Positions 6,722-15,531 are shown, counted from the stretch's first letter. The stretch is 64,000 nucleotides of DNA from SSF14 sp046331245 (GCA_046331245.1 JAXLRH010000002.1:248001-312000), one strand, 5' to 3'. The notes: generated by a model from the letters alone, not told the origin. Numbers and translations: made by a program.

Positions 6722-9610
6722 TCACACCATCACCCCGCTGCGGAAGAGCGGCGCACCGGCGCGCAGCGACACGAGCTCCCGCAGTTCGGCGTCGTCGAGG
6801 TCGGCGATCCAGGCCTCGCCTCCCGCCGACACGGTGTCGGCGAGTGAGCGCTTGCGCTCGATCATCTCGGCGATCCGCTCGTCGATCGTGCCCTCGGCGA
6901 TCATGCGGTGCACCACCACCGGCTTCGTCTGGCCCATCCGCCACGCACGGTCGGTCGCCTGGTCCTCGACGGCGGGATTCCACCACCGGTCGAAGTGCAC
7001 CACCTGCGTCGCGGCCGTGAGGTTGAGGCCGGTGCCACCGGCCTTCAGCGAGATGACCAGCACGGGGATGTCGCCCGCCTGGAACCGCTCCACCAGCCGG
7101 TCGCGAGCGGCGCTCGACAGGCCGCCGTGGAGCACCTCGGCCTCGATGCCCGCCTCGCCGAACCGCCGCCGGAGCAGCTGGCACATGGCGACGTACTGCG
7201 AGAACACCAGCACCCGCTCGTCGCCGTCGACGGCCGACCCCACGAGGTCGACCGTCGCGTCGAGCTTGCCGGAACGCCCGTCGAGCGGGCCGTCGGGCTC
7301 GTGGAGGAAGTGCGCAGGGTGGTTGGCGATCTGCTTGAGGCCGGTGAGCAGGCGGAACACCATGCCCACCCGCGTCGCGCCCTCGGTGCCGTCGATCTGC
7401 GAGAGCGACTCGCGGACCAGGGCCTCGTAGAGCGAGAGCTGTTCGTGCGCGAGGGGCACCACCACGTCGTGCTGCGTGCGCGCCGGCAGGTCGTCGGCGA
7501 CGCCGGGATCGGTCTTTCGTCGACGCAGCATGAACGCCTTCGTGAGGAGCCCCAGCCGCGTGGACCGCTCGCGGTCGCCACGCCGCTCGATGGGGACGGC
7601 GAACTCGGTGCGGAAGTGCTCGAAGGAGCCAAGCAGACCCGGCGTGGTCCAGTCGAGCAGCGCCCACAGCTCGGACAGGCGGTTCTCCACGGGCGTGCCC
7701 GTGAGCGCGATGCGAGCGGCCGCCGGCACCCCGCGCAAGGAGCGCGCCGTTCGCGACCGGGGGTTCTTCACGTGCTGCGCCTCGTCGGCGACGACGACGC
7801 CCCACGGCACCTCGCCGAGGTCGTCGACCATGCGGCGCATGACCCCGTAGGTGGCGAGGACGATCTCGTCGGGGGCGACGTCGCGGAGGTGGCGGTCCGG
7901 CCCGGCCAGCGTGCGCACCGGCACCCCGGGCGCGAACCGCGCGATCTCGCGCGCCCAGTTGCCGAGCACCGAGGTGGGACAGACGACGAGCATCGGAGCG
8001 CCCGACCCCTGCTCGCGCAACGCCAGGTGCAGCGCGATGACCTGCAGCGTCTTGCCGAGCCCCATGTCGTCGGCGAGCACGCCGCCCAGGCCCGCCCGGC
8101 AGAGGTCGACCATCCAGGCCACGCCCCGCCGCTGGTAGGGCCGCAGCTCGGCGGCCAACCCGGCCGGCTCCGGTTCGTCACGGGTGCCGGCGAGATCACC
8201 GAGCCGCGACCGCAGCATCTCGACGAACCCCTCCGCCACGACCTCGACGGCGATGCCGTCCTCGTCGACGGCCTCCCCCGCCAGCGCCGCCGCCAACCCG
8301 GGCGCACCGTCGAGGCCCGCCGGAAGCCTCCGCAGGCGCCGCAACAGCTGCTCGTCGGTGCGCACCCAACGGTCACGCAACCACACCAGTCCGCGCTTGG
8401 CGTCGGCGAGCGCCTCGAACTCGGCGTCGCTCAGGACCTCGCCGTCGAGGAGGACCTCCCAGCGGAAGTCGAGGATGACGCCCAGCCCGACCGCCGGGGA
8501 GGTGGCGACGGCGGGCGGCGGGGCCGTGGCCACCAGGCGGGGGCGGAGATCGGCGACGAACGACGACGGCCACAACACTTCGACACCGGTCGCCTCGAGG
8601 TCGGCGGCGAGGTCGAGGAGCTCGTCGAGGTCGTCGATCGAGACGGGCACGCGACCGTGCGACGAGTCGGCGTCGAGCAGCACGTCGAGCGCCGGCCAGA
8701 GGCGCGCCGCCCGGGCCAGACCGACGAGCAGCTCGGCGCCGGCGGCTCCGCCGAACCGGGCGGCGACGGCCGCAGGGCAGTCGCCCAGCGCGGCAGCGTC
8801 GATCACGAGGGACGGATCCTGGGTGCTCCGCAGCTGCACGACGACCTCGAAGTCGGCCGGAGCGTCGGCAGTGCGGTCGGAGTCGGCATCGTCATCGCAA
8901 TCCGTCACCGCGTCGCCGGCCGCCGGGACGACCTCGACGCGCAGGCCGAGGCGCGTCGCGCTCGTGAGGTGACCGAACGCGGCGGCGATCCAGGGGCGCA
9001 TCGGCTCCGCCGGCGACGGCTCGGTGGCGGCGAACACGTGGCTGCCGAGCGCCCGCGGCGCGGCAGCCGTGCGCATCACCGTGTCGGCCACCGCGTCGAG
9101 GAAGCACCGGACGAGCCACGCCGGATCGGCGACCGTCGAGCCGCCACCCGGCGCCGCGAGAGCGTGGGCCTCGGGCGGCGCCGAGGCCGCCAAGGCCTCG
9201 ATGAACGCATGGTCGGCCGGCTCCAGCGGGTCGATCTGCCAGGCGTCCCATCCGCTCGCGGTGACGGCGGGGATGACGTGGCCGCGGGCCACGAGGTCGA
9301 GCGCCAGCCGGGTGGCCGTGGCCCACACCTCGGCCGACGGCGAATGGTCGGCCGTGGGCTCGAGGAGCTCCGCGACGGCGACCGCCATGTCGATGTCGTC
9401 ACAGGCGACGTCCTCGCGTCGCAGCTGCTCCCCGCGGCGGACGACCATGACCCGCTCGCCCGCCGATGCGACGGCGAACATGCCCGACGCGCCGTCGGGC
9501 GACCAGCGCGCCAGCACCGACGATCTCGGCGGATCGGACGGGACGAACGTGACCGGTCCGCGCCAGCCCGGAGCCCGGTCGCCTGCGCCGTCGTCGGTCC
9601 CGCTCGCCAT
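6722..9610 (-). CDS. SNF2-family DEAD/DEAH-box helicase (HepA/HelZ-like)
   Basis: 962 residues. The N-terminal half (about 1-450) is the poorly characterised SNF2-associated region; the C-terminal half is a full SWI2/SNF2 motor: Walker A DDMGLGKT, DEAQ box in VADEAQHVKN, motif III LTGTPVENRL, motif V SLKAGGTGLNL and motif VI DRAWRMGQ. Such ATPases translocate on double-stranded DNA and displace bound proteins or RNA polymerase. The start is placed at 9610 (MASGTDDG) because TAGGGT lies 8 bases upstream; an in-frame ATG 105 bases further out gives a poorly conserved extension. First gene of an operon with the SWIM protein. Confidence 0.93.
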   Translation of the reverse strand: MASGTDDGAGDRAPGWRGPVTFVPSDPPRSSVLARWSPDGASGMFAVASAGERVMVVRRGEQLRREDVACDDIDMAVAVAELLEPTADHSPSAEVWATATRLALDLVARGHVIPAVTASGWDAWQIDPLEPADHAFIEALAASAPPEAHALAAPGGGSTVADPAWLVRCFLDAVADTVMRTAAAPRALGSHVFAATEPSPAEPMRPWIAAAFGHLTSATRLGLRVEVVPAAGDAVTDCDDDADSDRTADAPADFEVVVQLRSTQDPSLVIDAAALGDCPAAVAARFGGAAGAELLVGLARAARLWPALDVLLDADSSHGRVPVSIDDLDELLDLAADLEATGVEVLWPSSFVADLRPRLVATAPPPAVATSPAVGLGVILDFRWEVLLDGEVLSDAEFEALADAKRGLVWLRDRWVRTDEQLLRRLRRLPAGLDGAPGLAAALAGEAVDEDGIAVEVVAEGFVEMLRSRLGDLAGTRDEPEPAGLAAELRPYQRRGVAWMVDLCRAGLGGVLADDMGLGKTLQVIALHLALREQGSGAPMLVVCPTSVLGNWAREIARFAPGVPVRTLAGPDRHLRDVAPDEIVLATYGVMRRMVDDLGEVPWGVVVADEAQHVKNPRSRTARSLRGVPAAARIALTGTPVENRLSELWALLDWTTPGLLGSFEHFRTEFAVPIERRGDRERSTRLGLLTKAFMLRRRKTDPGVADDLPARTQHDVVVPLAHEQLSLYEALVRESLSQIDGTEGATRVGMVFRLLTGLKQIANHPAHFLHEPDGPLDGRSGKLDATVDLVGSAVDGDERVLVFSQYVAMCQLLRRRFGEAGIEAEVLHGGLSSAARDRLVERFQAGDIPVLVISLKAGGTGLNLTAATQVVHFDRWWNPAVEDQATDRAWRMGQTKPVVVHRMIAEGTIDERIAEMIERKRSLADTVSAGGEAWIADLDDAELRELVSLRAGAPLFRSGVMV

Positions 9611-9618
9611 GCCGATCC

Positions 9619-9624
9619 ACCCTA
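9619..9624 (-). promoter_or_regulatory. -10 element TAGGGT of SNF2 operon
   Basis: Reading the minus strand, TAGGGT ends 8 bases before the ATG at 9610; there is no Shine-Dalgarno sequence between them. Confidence 0.4.
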
Positions 9625-9748
9625 GCCGCCGACCGAACACCTGTTCGGACGCATGAACTTTCCAGCGCAGCCGCGAACGATCGCTGCCTACACTGGCCGG
9701 ATTCGAGCCGGCCACAAGGGCAGGTTCAAAGCGAGAGAAGAGAATCCG

Positions 9749-9949
9749 TTGGCAACAGGGACCGTGAAGTTCTTCAACACCGAGAAAGGCTACGGCTTCA
9801 TCTCACGTGAGGGAGGCGACGATGTGTTCGTCCACTACTCCAACATCGAAGGCAGTGGCTACCGCTCACTCGAGGAAGGCCAGGCCGTCGAGTTCGACGT
9901 CGCCCCGGGCCGCAAGGGCGAAGAAGCCCAGAACGTGAAGGTCATCTGA
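9749..9949 (+). CDS. cspA: cold-shock protein (CspA family), TTG start
   Basis: 66 residues, the usual length. The beta-barrel carries RNP1 (KGYGFI) and RNP2 (VFVHYS), the nucleic-acid-binding motifs of cold-shock proteins, which act as RNA chaperones. The protein must begin at the TTG at 9749 (read LATGTVKFF), because homology starts exactly there; a purine-rich GAGAGAAGAG lies 5 to 10 bases upstream as a ribosome binding site. An ATG at 9653 would add about 32 unconserved residues. Divergent from the SNF2 operon, leaving about 138 bases for promoter and leader. Confidence 0.93.
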   Translation: MATGTVKFFNTEKGYGFISREGGDDVFVHYSNIEGSGYRSLEEGQAVEFDVAPGRKGEEAQNVKVI

Positions 9950-9986
9950 GGCCGCCCACCGCGAGCATCACAACAGATCGACGTGC

Positions 9987-10013
9987 GGAGGCCGGGATGT
10001 CATCCCGGCCTCC
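9987..10013. terminator. bidirectional hairpin terminator after cspA
   Basis: GGAGGCCGGGATG (9987-9999) is the exact inverted complement of 10001-10013, separated by a single T, so the hairpin has a very tight loop. TGCCGTTTTC follows on the plus strand. It lies between the convergent cold-shock and oxidoreductase genes and can serve both. Confidence 0.8.
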
Positions 10014-10033
10014 TGCCGTTTTCGGCCGCCCGT

Positions 10034-10918
10034 TCAGGCCAGCACCTCGGCCATGCGGTCGAGCTCGGCGATGTCGGTGGTCGTCGGCACGAGCTGGATC
10101 TCGTCGAACCCCGCGGCCCGGGCCTGGTCGACGGCCCGCCGGATCGCGTCGGGCCCGGCCGCGGTGCACGACCCCGCCAGCGCTGCGGCGAACTCGTCGC
10201 CGAACACCGACAGGTAGCGGTAGGCGTACCGGCGAAGCTGCGCCTCGGCGTCGGGGCCGAGCGCGAACCAGAAGCTCGTCATGCGGTACGGCGCCGTGTC
10301 GCGGCCGGCCGCCTCCCACGCCTCGGTCATGGCCGACGCACTGCGCTCGAGCGCCTCGGCCGACGGGTCCATCTCGAACCCGGCGATGCCGTCGGCCCAC
10401 TGCGCCGAACGGGCGATCGACCGGGGCCCCATCGCCCCGCTCAGGATCGGGAGGTGCCCCTGCACCGGCGCCGGCCCGACCGGCTCCAGGTCGGGCTCCG
10501 GCGGCACCTGTGACCACAGCGAACGGATGCGGTCCACCTGCGCGTCGAGCCGGTCGAAGCGACGGGCGAACGATGCGCCCACGGCGCGGTAGTCCTCGTT
10601 GCGGCCGCCCACCCCGACCCCGAGCGTGTAGCGCCCGCCGGACAGCACGTCGAGGGTCGCCGACTGCTTCGCCACCCACGTCTCCGAGTGCAGCGGCAGC
10701 ACCACGATGCTCGACATGAGGCGCACCCGCTCGGTCACCGCGGCCGCCGCCGACAGCACCGAGAACAGCTCGAGGTTCTGGTACGCGATGCGCTCGCCGA
10801 ACCCGATCGTCGAGTAACCGTCGGCCTCGATCCGCCGGCACCACTCGAGCACGGTGGGTCCGTCGACGCCCGCGATCATCGTGGGCAGCGACCATCCGAT
10901 CCTCATGCCGTCCGTCAT
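10034..10918 (-). CDS. LLM-class (F420-dependent type) flavin oxidoreductase
   Basis: 294 residues, a luciferase-like TIM barrel. Visible marks are the N-terminal MRIGWSLPT strand, GFGERIAYQNLE, the conserved TLGVGVGGRNEDYRAVG segment that lies at the cofactor site, and a C-terminal region ending FDEIQLVPTT. Actinobacterial members mostly use coenzyme F420 and reduce or oxidise diverse small molecules; the substrate here is unknown. The start at 10918 has GAGGAGGG upstream. It is a single gene between the cold-shock gene and the septum-formation operon. Confidence 0.85.
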   Translation of the reverse strand: MTDGMRIGWSLPTMIAGVDGPTVLEWCRRIEADGYSTIGFGERIAYQNLELFSVLSAAAAVTERVRLMSSIVVLPLHSETWVAKQSATLDVLSGGRYTLGVGVGGRNEDYRAVGASFARRFDRLDAQVDRIRSLWSQVPPEPDLEPVGPAPVQGHLPILSGAMGPRSIARSAQWADGIAGFEMDPSAEALERSASAMTEAWEAAGRDTAPYRMTSFWFALGPDAEAQLRRYAYRYLSVFGDEFAAALAGSCTAAGPDAIRRAVDQARAAGFDEIQLVPTTTDIAELDRMAEVLA

Positions 10919-10945
10919 GTGTCCGTTCCCTCCTCGGCGCCGCGG

Positions 10946-11386
10946 TCAGGCGCTCGTCGGTCGACCGAGCCGACCGACATGATCCTTGTCGAAGACGAGG
11001 AGGCACTCGACCTCCCGGTCGTGGTCGTCGTTCCAGCTCGACTCGGTCGGCGCGAGATACACGACCTTCGTGCCGGTCGGCTTCTCCGTGGGCGGAAAGC
11101 CCACGCCGGACTCGAACAGCGCGTAGCAGACCTGCCGCGCCGCCGGATCCACGACCGCCTCGCCCGGGAAGGTGGCCGTGCCCGACAGGCGTCCGACCCC
11201 GTAGACCTCGTAGCGGTGGGCCGTCGCGCACGACACGGTCGGCGGGTCGGGCTCGCGGGTGCCGACCACCTCGGCGCTCGCCGGGAGGCACTCGCCGGCG
11301 CGCAGGGACACGTAGTCGTCGCCGCAGGCCGTCGCGCACGAGAGCACGACGACGACCGCTGCCACCAGCGCCGCCGAGCGCCTCAT
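10946..11386 (-). CDS. septum-formation-family lipoprotein
   Basis: 146 residues. A short signal sequence (RRSAALVAAVVVVLSCATAC) ends in a lipobox-like site with a Cys at about residue 21. The mature part has the cysteine spacing of the Septum_form family (GECL, VSCATAHRYEVYG, VCYALF, VECLLVF), which suggests two disulphides outside the membrane. Members occur in actinobacteria and are implied in division, without a defined activity. The ATG overlaps the stop of the glutaminyl cyclase gene by 4 bases (ATGA), so it is the last gene of a three-gene coupled operon. Confidence 0.72.
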   Translation of the reverse strand: MRRSAALVAAVVVVLSCATACGDDYVSLRAGECLPASAEVVGTREPDPPTVSCATAHRYEVYGVGRLSGTATFPGEAVVDPAARQVCYALFESGVGFPPTEKPTGTKVVYLAPTESSWNDDHDREVECLLVFDKDHVGRLGRPTSA

Positions 11387-12210
11387 CCGCTCACCCGCAC
11401 CTGGAAGATCTCCGGCCAGTTCTTCCCCGTGAGCCACAGCACGTTCGCAGGATCACCGGGGCGGTGGGCGATGCCGTTGAGCGTCATCTCGGAGGTGCGG
11501 GACGGGTCCCGCCACAGCGACGACGCGTCGAGCACCCCCGACACCGCGCCGGTCGACGGGTCGATGCGCATGATCTCGTCGGAGTGCCACACGTTGGCGT
11601 AGAGCGCGCCGTCCACCCACTCCAGCTCGTTGAGCTGGTCGACGGCATCGCCGTCGCGGGTGACGTCCACGCCGCCGACGTCGGCGAACGAGGAGCGATC
11701 ACGGAACGTCAGGTGCGACGACCCGTCGCTCTGGACGAACCGCGTGCCGTCGAACGTGAGGCCCCACCCCTCCCCCGTGTAGGTCATCGTCGGGCCGGCA
11801 GCGAGGCCGTCGAGCGACCACGTGTGCGCGATGCCGTTCTTCCAGGTGAGCTGGACGAGGCCCGACGGCCCGGCCGCGAGCCCCTCGCCGAACTGGTCCG
11901 CCGCGAGCGCGCTGCGCTGCAGCACCGAGCCGCCGGCGGGGTCGACCTCGCGCACCTCGGACCGGCCGTCGAGGCCCAGGCTCTCGAAGAGGCGACCCCG
12001 GTCGTCGAAGGTGAGCCCCTCGGTGAAGGCCTCGGTGTCGTGCGGATGCCGAGCGAGCACGGTGAGCGTCAGGCGCACCGGTGCCGAGCCGACCGACGCG
12101 GTGGCCGGCGCCGACGTGGTGGTGGTGGTGGTGGACCGAGTGGTCGTGCCACCACACCCGGCTGCGACCACGGCGGCGGCGATGACGGCGACGAGCCCAC
12201 GGCGCCTCAC
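11383..12210 (-). CDS. glutaminyl-peptide cyclotransferase (plant/bacterial type), lipoprotein
   Basis: 275 residues. Starts with GTG at 12210, overlapping the upstream methyltransferase stop by 4 bases (GTGA). A signal peptide with lipobox VVAAGC is followed by a Thr-rich stretch encoded by repeated GTG/CAC-type triplets, then a five-bladed propeller of the glutamine-cyclotransferase family: FTEGLTFDDRGRLFESLG, LTWKNG, GEGWGLTFDG, LNELEWVDGALYANVW, LNGIA and VLWLTGKNWPEIFQV. The enzyme turns N-terminal Gln into pyroglutamate; on the cell surface it may protect secreted proteins. The function in this operon is not known. Confidence 0.85.
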   Translation of the reverse strand: MRRRGLVAVIAAAVVAAGCGGTTTRSTTTTTTSAPATASVGSAPVRLTLTVLARHPHDTEAFTEGLTFDDRGRLFESLGLDGRSEVREVDPAGGSVLQRSALAADQFGEGLAAGPSGLVQLTWKNGIAHTWSLDGLAAGPTMTYTGEGWGLTFDGTRFVQSDGSSHLTFRDRSSFADVGGVDVTRDGDAVDQLNELEWVDGALYANVWHSDEIMRIDPSTGAVSGVLDASSLWRDPSRTSEMTLNGIAHRPGDPANVLWLTGKNWPEIFQVRVSG

Positions 12211-13427
12211 GACGGCGCTCCCCCACGACGGAACACCGACACGACTTCGACGTGGGACGTGTCGGGGAACATGTCGACCAGTGTGACCTCGTCGAGCGTG
12301 AGACCGGCCGCGACCAGGAGGCCGGCGTCGCGCCCGAGCGACCCGGCGTCGCAGCTCACGAGCACGACGAGCGGGGCACCGGTGGCGAGCACGTTCGACA
12401 CGCCGGCGCGGCCGAGCCCGGCCCGGGACGGGTCCGCGACCACGACGTCCGCCGGCACCGGCGTCCAGCGCTCGAACGTGCTGCCGACCACGTCCACCCG
12501 GTCGCCGAGCGCTGCCAGGTTGTGCCGGGCGTCGGCGACGGCCGCGCGGTTCGACTCGACCGCGACCACGCGGCCGGCGCTCCCACCGACGGTCGCTGCG
12601 AACAGGCCCACGCCACAGCACAGGTCGACGAGCGTGCCGGGCGAGCCGGGGGTGCTCGATCCGGAGACGGCCGACGTAACCGTGGCGACGAGGGCGTCCG
12701 CCCCGTCGGCACGCGTCTGGAAGAACGACCGTGGCGAGATGCGGAACCGGTGACCGGCCACCACCTCGTGCACATGGGCGACCGGGCCGTCGGCGCCGAC
12801 GACCACGACGTCGTCCGGCACCACGACCGTGGACGGATCACCGTCGGTCACGACCATGCGCTCGCCGGTCCGTGCGCCCACCCGGATCGTGATCTCGTCG
12901 GCGTCGCCGTAGCGGCCCTCGACCAGCAGCTCCTCGACCGTCGGGTGTGCCACCCGGCAACTCCGCACCTCGACCACGTCGTTCGACCGGGCGCGGCGGA
13001 GGCCGGCGCGGCCCCCGACCACGGCGGCGCGGATCGTCGTGCGGAACCCGGTGGGAGCGAGCGGTGGGCCGTGGCCCACGGTCGGGGCGGCGACGTGACC
13101 GATCCGAGCGAGCGCGTCCGCGACCATCTGCGCCTTCAGGTCGAGCTGGGTCCCGTGGGTCGCGTACGCCAGATCGCAGCCGCCGCAGCCGGTCCCCACC
13201 TCGGGACAGACGGGCTCGACGCGGCCCGGTGCCGCCGTCAGCACCTCCACGACCCGACCGCGGGCGAACGACGACCGCTGCTCGGTCAGCTCCACGCGCA
13301 CGCGCTCCCCCGGCAGCGCGCCCTCCACGAACACGACCCGTCCGCCCTCGTCGCGGGCGACCGCGGCTCCCCCGTTGGCGATGCCGTGCGCCTCCAGCTC
13401 GACGGGTTCCGGGTCGATGGGGGGCAT
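12207..13427 (-). CDS. TrmA/RlmD-family 5-methyluridine RNA methyltransferase
   Basis: 406 residues. An N-terminal TRAM-like domain (GEGALPGERVRVEL region) is followed by iron-sulphur cysteines (CPEVGTGCGGCDLAY), a class I SAM fold with DLCCGVGLFA, the catalytic-site motif ADPSRAGLG, the nucleophile Cys in VSCDAGSLGRD and the final Glu motif MFPDTSHVEV. These are the features of the RumA/TrmA enzymes that methylate uracil in rRNA or tRNA. Which uridine is modified cannot be told. The start at 13427 is fixed by the promoter shared with serB. First gene of the operon running down to 10946. Confidence 0.88.
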   Translation of the reverse strand: MPPIDPEPVELEAHGIANGGAAVARDEGGRVVFVEGALPGERVRVELTEQRSSFARGRVVEVLTAAPGRVEPVCPEVGTGCGGCDLAYATHGTQLDLKAQMVADALARIGHVAAPTVGHGPPLAPTGFRTTIRAAVVGGRAGLRRARSNDVVEVRSCRVAHPTVEELLVEGRYGDADEITIRVGARTGERMVVTDGDPSTVVVPDDVVVVGADGPVAHVHEVVAGHRFRISPRSFFQTRADGADALVATVTSAVSGSSTPGSPGTLVDLCCGVGLFAATVGGSAGRVVAVESNRAAVADARHNLAALGDRVDVVGSTFERWTPVPADVVVADPSRAGLGRAGVSNVLATGAPLVVLVSCDAGSLGRDAGLLVAAGLTLDEVTLVDMFPDTSHVEVVSVFRRGGAPS

Positions 13428-13435
13428 CGGTGGGC

Positions 13436-13445
13436 ACGCTAGCGT
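13436..13445. promoter_or_regulatory. palindromic bidirectional -10 element ACGCTAGCGT
   Basis: This 10-base palindrome contains TAGCGT on both strands, the two copies sharing the central TA. The plus copy (13440-13445) ends 7 bases before the serB GTG at 13453; the minus copy (13441-13436) ends 8 bases before the methyltransferase ATG at 13427. Only 25 bases separate the two start codons, so both mRNAs should be leaderless and the polymerases must compete for one site. Confidence 0.55.
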
Positions 13446-13452
13446 CGTCGTC

Positions 13453-14709
13453 GTGCCCGACTCCCTCTCCGACCCCTCGACGTCGGACACCCCCGGTCGC
13501 TCCGAGACCCTCCTCATCACCGTCTCCGGCCCCGACCATCCCGGGGTCACCTCCAGCCTGATGGGGCTGCTCACCCGCAGCGATGCCACCATCGGCGACG
13601 TCGAGCAGGTGGTCGTGCGCGGCCACCTCGTGCTCGGGGTGGTCGCCACCATCCCGCTGGTCGGCGACGACGCTGCCGACGCGCTCCGCAAGGACCTGCT
13701 GCTGTTCGGCTACGAGCAGGACCTGCACGTCGCGTTCGACGAGGTCGACCCGACACCCACCGACCGCCGTCCCGGCCTCGTCGTCACGCTCATTGCGCCG
13801 AACGTGAGCGCCGACGACTTCAGCGCCGTGGCCCGGGCCATCGCCGGCAGCGGCGGCAACATCGACCGCATCGTCCGTATCGCCCGGTACCCCGTGATGG
13901 CGTACGAGCTCGCCGTGCACCGGGCCGACGTCGACGTGCTCCGCCCCCAGCTCGTCGAGCTCGCCCGCCGCCACCGCCTCGACATCGCGCTCCAGCCCGA
14001 GGGCCTCGGCCGGCGGGCCCAGCGCCTGGTCGTGCTCGACGTCGACTCCACCCTGATCCAGGACGAGGTGATCGCCCTCCTCGCCGACGAGGCCGGCTGC
14101 GGCGACCAGGTCCGGGCCATCACCGAACGTGCCATGGCCGGTGAGCTCGACTTCGAGCAGGCGCTCCGCGAGCGGGTCCGCCTGCTGACCGGCCTCACCG
14201 CCGCCGACCTCTCCCGCGCCCGGGATCGCGTGCGCCTCACTCCCGGAGCGCGCACGTTCGTGCGGACGCTCCAGCGGCTCGGCTTCAAGATCGCGATCGT
14301 GTCGGGCGGCTTCACCTACTTCACCGATCACCTGCAGGCCGAGCTCGGGCTCGACCACGCCTTCGCCAACGAGCTCGAGGTGGTGGCCGGTCGCCTCACC
14401 GGCGAGGTCGTCGGCCCGGTCGTCGATCGAGCGCGCAAGGCCGAGCTCCTCCGTCAGGTCGCCGCCCTCGAGGGCATCTCCGAGGACCAGACGGTGGCGG
14501 TTGGCGACGGCGCGAACGACCTCGACATGCTGGCGGCCGCCGGGCTCGGCATCGCGTTCAACGCCAAGCCGGTGGTGCGCGACGCTGCCCACACCTCGCT
14601 GAGCGTGCCCTACCTCGACGCCATCCTGTTCGTGCTGGGAGTGCGTCGCTCCGAGGTCGAGGCGGCGGACGAAGCCGACGGCACCGTCACCGAGTACCCG
14701 GCCGTCTGA
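13453..14709 (+). CDS. serB: phosphoserine phosphatase with N-terminal ACT domains
   Basis: 418 residues. Two ACT-type regulatory modules (about 14-85 starting LLITVSGPDHPGVTS, and about 97-175) precede a HAD phosphatase with DVDSTLIQDE (nucleophile Asp), VSGG, a conserved Lys and GDGANDLDML. It removes phosphate from O-phosphoserine, the last step of serine synthesis; the ACT part is expected to bind an amino acid. O-phosphoserine is also the substrate of the CysM-type enzyme encoded 18 kb away. Start GTG at 13453 is chosen because TAGCGT lies 7 bases upstream. Confidence 0.94.
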   Translation: MPDSLSDPSTSDTPGRSETLLITVSGPDHPGVTSSLMGLLTRSDATIGDVEQVVVRGHLVLGVVATIPLVGDDAADALRKDLLLFGYEQDLHVAFDEVDPTPTDRRPGLVVTLIAPNVSADDFSAVARAIAGSGGNIDRIVRIARYPVMAYELAVHRADVDVLRPQLVELARRHRLDIALQPEGLGRRAQRLVVLDVDSTLIQDEVIALLADEAGCGDQVRAITERAMAGELDFEQALRERVRLLTGLTAADLSRARDRVRLTPGARTFVRTLQRLGFKIAIVSGGFTYFTDHLQAELGLDHAFANELEVVAGRLTGEVVGPVVDRARKAELLRQVAALEGISEDQTVAVGDGANDLDMLAAAGLGIAFNAKPVVRDAAHTSLSVPYLDAILFVLGVRRSEVEAADEADGTVTEYPAV

Positions 14710-14712
14710 GGG

Positions 14713-15531
14713 TCAGCTCGCGGTGAGCACGACCGCCGCCCACCCGTCGAGCTCGGTGCGACGGGTCTCGGCCAGCTCGGGGTACGCGGCCACGGCCGGG
14801 TCGACCTGGTCGGCGAGGAGTCCGCTCAGCACCAGCATCCCGCCGGGGGCGACGAGCGCCGACAGCACCGTGGCCAGATCGACGAGCACCGCGAGTCCGA
14901 TGTTCGCCACCACCACGTCGTAGCGGCCGGTGACCACGCCGACCGGCGTCGTCGACACGTCGATCCGGTCGTCGACGCCGTTCACCAGTGCGTTCGCGAG
15001 CGTCGCCTCGATGGCCGCGGGATCGATGTCGATCGCCACCACCGGACGTGCGCCCCGCTGCGCCGCGACGATCGAGAGCAGTCCGCTGCCGCATCCGACG
15101 TCGAGCACGCTGCGCCCGTCGAGCAAGGGCGCCGCCACGAGCTCCTCGGCGACCAGCAACGTCGACGGGTGGGCGCCGTGGCCCCAGGCACGCCCCGGGT
15201 CGAGCGAGATCACCGTGTCGCCCGGCTGCGCGATCGGCTCGATCCACGGCGGCTGCACCACCAGGTGGTCGCCGACCCGGGCCGCCCGGGCGTAGGGGCG
15301 CCAGCTGTCGATCCAGAGCTCCGGCTGCATCACCCCGCGTCGCACCGCCCAACGCGGCTCGAGCGCAGCGGCCACGGCGTCGGTGTGCTCGGGGAGCACC
15401 CCGGCGATGAGGAGGACGCGACGCCCGTCGGCGTGCTCCCGCTCCTCGATGCCCTCCACGCCCGCCGCCCACATCAGCCCGCCGGCGAGCTCGACCTCGT
15501 CGGGTTCCACGTCGATCTCGATCGAATCCAT
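14713..15531 (-). CDS. prmA: ribosomal protein L11 methyltransferase
   Basis: 272 residues. An N-terminal substrate-recognition domain (about 1-90, with WIDSWRPYARAARVGDHLVV) is followed by the PrmA loop DPGRAWGHGAHPSTLL and the SAM-binding core VLDVGCGSGLLSIVA, VAIDIDP and VVANIGLAVL. The family trimethylates lysines and the N-terminus of L11. The NPPF-like motif appears as ANIG, normal for PrmA. Convergent with serB (3 bases apart) and divergent from rpe. A TACCCT hexamer lies 8 bases upstream of the ATG. Confidence 0.9.
   Translation of the reverse strand: MDSIEIDVEPDEVELAGGLMWAAGVEGIEEREHADGRRVLLIAGVLPEHTDAVAAALEPRWAVRRGVMQPELWIDSWRPYARAARVGDHLVVQPPWIEPIAQPGDTVISLDPGRAWGHGAHPSTLLVAEELVAAPLLDGRSVLDVGCGSGLLSIVAAQRGARPVVAIDIDPAAIEATLANALVNGVDDRIDVSTTPVGVVTGRYDVVVANIGLAVLVDLATVLSALVAPGGMLVLSGLLADQVDPAVAAYPELAETRRTELDGWAAVVLTAS

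Noticed and set aside
6908..9625. 905-codon open frame antisense to the SNF2 gene
   Set aside because: It mirrors the SNF2 reading frame, has no recognisable domain and a composition typical of antisense frames in GC-rich DNA. Many similar long antisense frames across the window were dismissed for the same reason.
12110..12140. GTG/CAC triplet run as a microsatellite-type regulatory repeat
   Set aside because: It encodes the Thr-rich linker after the lipobox of the glutaminyl cyclase and is short; low-complexity linkers of this kind are common in secreted actinobacterial proteins.
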